6,571 bases of DNA from contig JAITJV010000093.1 in assembly GCA_031278755.1 (NCBI GenBank), forward strand, positions 1 through 6,571. The letters run 5' to 3'. Positions 5,535-6,571 of the stretch are shown here, in pieces. Under the pieces are notes generated by a model. The model was not told where the DNA came from, searched no databases, and was given only the letters and a program-made list of their open reading frames with translations. The DNA is from Treponema sp. (GTDB lineage Bacteria; Spirochaetota; Spirochaetia; Treponematales; Breznakiellaceae). The position numbers were made by a program, and so were the translations under genes. Each line of letters begins with the position of its first letter. Within the stretch, counting starts at the first letter, position 1.

Positions 5535-6571
5535 AGCGGCGGAACAGGTAAAGGATATCACCGAATACGGCGAAGATCATGAGGCCGGAGATAATGAGGA
5601 CCCCCACGGTCTGAAAGACGGCAATGGCGCGGGGGGGCAGGGGCCTCCGCCGCACGGCTTCCGCAGCAAAAAGAACAATCATTCCCCCGTCAAGCACCGG
5701 CAGGGGAAGCAGGTTCATGATTGAAAGGGCGATGGAAACAAGCGACAAAAAATTTGCCATCGATCTGACGCCGGCGGCGAACCCGCGTCCGAAGCCTTCG
5801 GCGGCTATGTCTCCCGCCATGTAGGTAATCCTTACCGGGCCGGAAACCGCCTGGGTAAGATCTATGCCGCGGAAAAGAAGGGAAAGGCTTTTGAGGGAAA
5901 TAACAAAGGTTTTCCAGGATTCACGCGCCCCCTTGACAAGGGCCGCGGGCGGCGAAAGAACGGGGGTGCGGTAGTGAACCATGGCCCAGCCTATGCCGAT
6001 ATCCGCCTCTCCTCCGGTATAAAGCGGAGCGAGGACGGTGTTTTTTTCAAGGCCGTTCCTTTCATAGTCGACGGAAATAGTTGCGGGTTTTTTTTCAAGC
6101 AGATCGATAAGCCCCGCCGTGTAGGCAAGATCGTTTCCGTTTACCCGCAGGACGCGGTCTCCCGCAAGAAGACCCGCTTCGGCGGCGGGGCTTCCTTCGG
6201 CGATTTGGCCTATGACGGGATTTGTCCACGAGTAGACGCCTATCCTTCCTGCGCCGGTGCTCTTGTCAAGGAGGGGGCGCACTTCGAGGGAAAGGATTTC
6301 TCCGTTACGGTCCACGGTAAGGGGAAGGTTCTTTTCGGGATTTACCGCGATGTGTTCCTGTATGTCGTGGTAATAGTCGGTTTTGCTGCCGTTTATTTCC
6401 AGGATGCGGTCCCCTGTTTTAAGCCCGCTTTCGTCGGCAGGGGCGCTTTGGCCGTTTATTTCCGAAGCCAGTACGATGCGGTTTTCAAGGGTGTTTACAT
6501 CGACGCCCAAACCCCAGATTACGGAAAGGACGAGAACGGCGAAAAGAAGGTTGAAGACGGGGCCGGCCGCC
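5533..6571 (-). CDS. rseP: RseP-type site-2 intramembrane zinc metalloprotease (M50), N-terminus beyond window
   Basis: The coding frame stays open to the right edge, so the true start and the HExxH zinc site lie outside; 345 residues are visible. The visible part opens with AAGPVFNLLFAVLVLSVIWG, the membrane segment that follows the active site in RseP proteins. Two PDZ domains follow, at about visible residues 28-115 (SGLKTGDRILEING) and 118-190 (GSPAAEAGLLAGDRVLRVNG). A segment with SGPVRI and the second active-site motif NLLPLPVLDGG (visible 286-296, catalytic-site Asp 294) come next, then a last membrane helix near the C-terminus. RseP cleaves membrane-anchored anti-sigma factors, after a first cut, and remnant signal peptides. 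Two PDZ domains fit the RseP class better than single-PDZ M50 proteases. The residue after LDGG is Met where His is common. The CpXC gene follows after 9 bp. Confidence 0.92.
   Translation of the reverse strand, partial: AAGPVFNLLFAVLVLSVIWGLGVDVNTLENRIVLASEINGQSAPADESGLKTGDRILEINGSKTDYYHDIQEHIAVNPEKNLPLTVDRNGEILSLEVRPLLDKSTGAGRIGVYSWTNPVIGQIAEGSPAAEAGLLAGDRVLRVNGNDLAYTAGLIDLLEKKPATISVDYERNGLEKNTVLAPLYTGGEADIGIGWAMVHYRTPVLSPPAALVKGARESWKTFVISLKSLSLLFRGIDLTQAVSGPVRITYMAGDIAAEGFGRGFAAGVRSMANFLSLVSIALSIMNLLPLPVLDGGMIVLFAAEAVRRRPLPPRAIAVFQTVGVLIISGLMIFAVFGDILYLFRR

Noticed and set aside
1..6571. Mobile elements, CRISPR arrays, tRNA or rRNA genes
   Set aside because: No transposase, integrase, regularly spaced direct repeats or tRNA cloverleaf was noticed. 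Nearly all bases are accounted for by coding sequence of seven genes and the 132-bp hairpin gap.

Overview
The window holds two convergent transcription units and no sign of a mobile element, tRNA, rRNA or CRISPR array. The gene set is chromosomal housekeeping: ribosomal protein L9, the replicative helicase DnaB and an RseP/M50 site-2 protease. Alongside these are three less-studied genes: a ComFB-family protein, a CpXC zinc-ribbon protein and a secreted beta-propeller. The moderately GC-rich composition, and an RseP-type protease followed closely by a CpXC protein, remind me of termite-gut or host-associated Treponema and their relatives (Spirochaetota). This is an inference from remembered gene neighbourhoods, and no marker gene here proves it.

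Plus strand, 1-2831. The 3' end of a multi-spanning membrane protein (YybS/DUF2232-like) enters from the left edge and stops at 353. A short gap (354-485) follows, packed with inverted repeats: five stem-loops lie almost end to end from 330 to 472, and one of them looks like an intrinsic terminator. Next come rplI (L9 with a long extra C-terminal tail), dnaB and a 98-residue ComFB-family gene. Gaps between these three genes are 9 and 18 bp, so they look like one operon. The order YybS-like, L9, DnaB recalls the Bacillus yybS-yybT(gdpP)-rplI-dnaC cluster, but the GdpP gene is absent.

Minus strand, 6571-2794. Reading from the right edge, an rseP-like gene (N-terminal part with the HExxH site outside the window) is followed after 9 bp by a CpXC-domain gene. 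That gene probably starts at TTG, behind an AGGAGG ribosome binding site. After another 15 bp comes a 689-residue protein with a signal peptide and beta-propeller-like repeats. The arrangement suggests one envelope-related operon: an intramembrane protease, a cytoplasmic zinc-ribbon protein and an exported propeller.

The two units collide tail to tail. The comFB and propeller genes overlap by 38 bp at their 3' ends, and I see no convincing terminator between them.

The most interesting points are the hairpin array in front of rplI, where arms of different hairpins can pair with each other, and the ComFB-family gene (a family reported to include cyclic-dinucleotide receptors) attached to the dnaB operon. 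I found no clear evidence of a wholly new multi-gene system.
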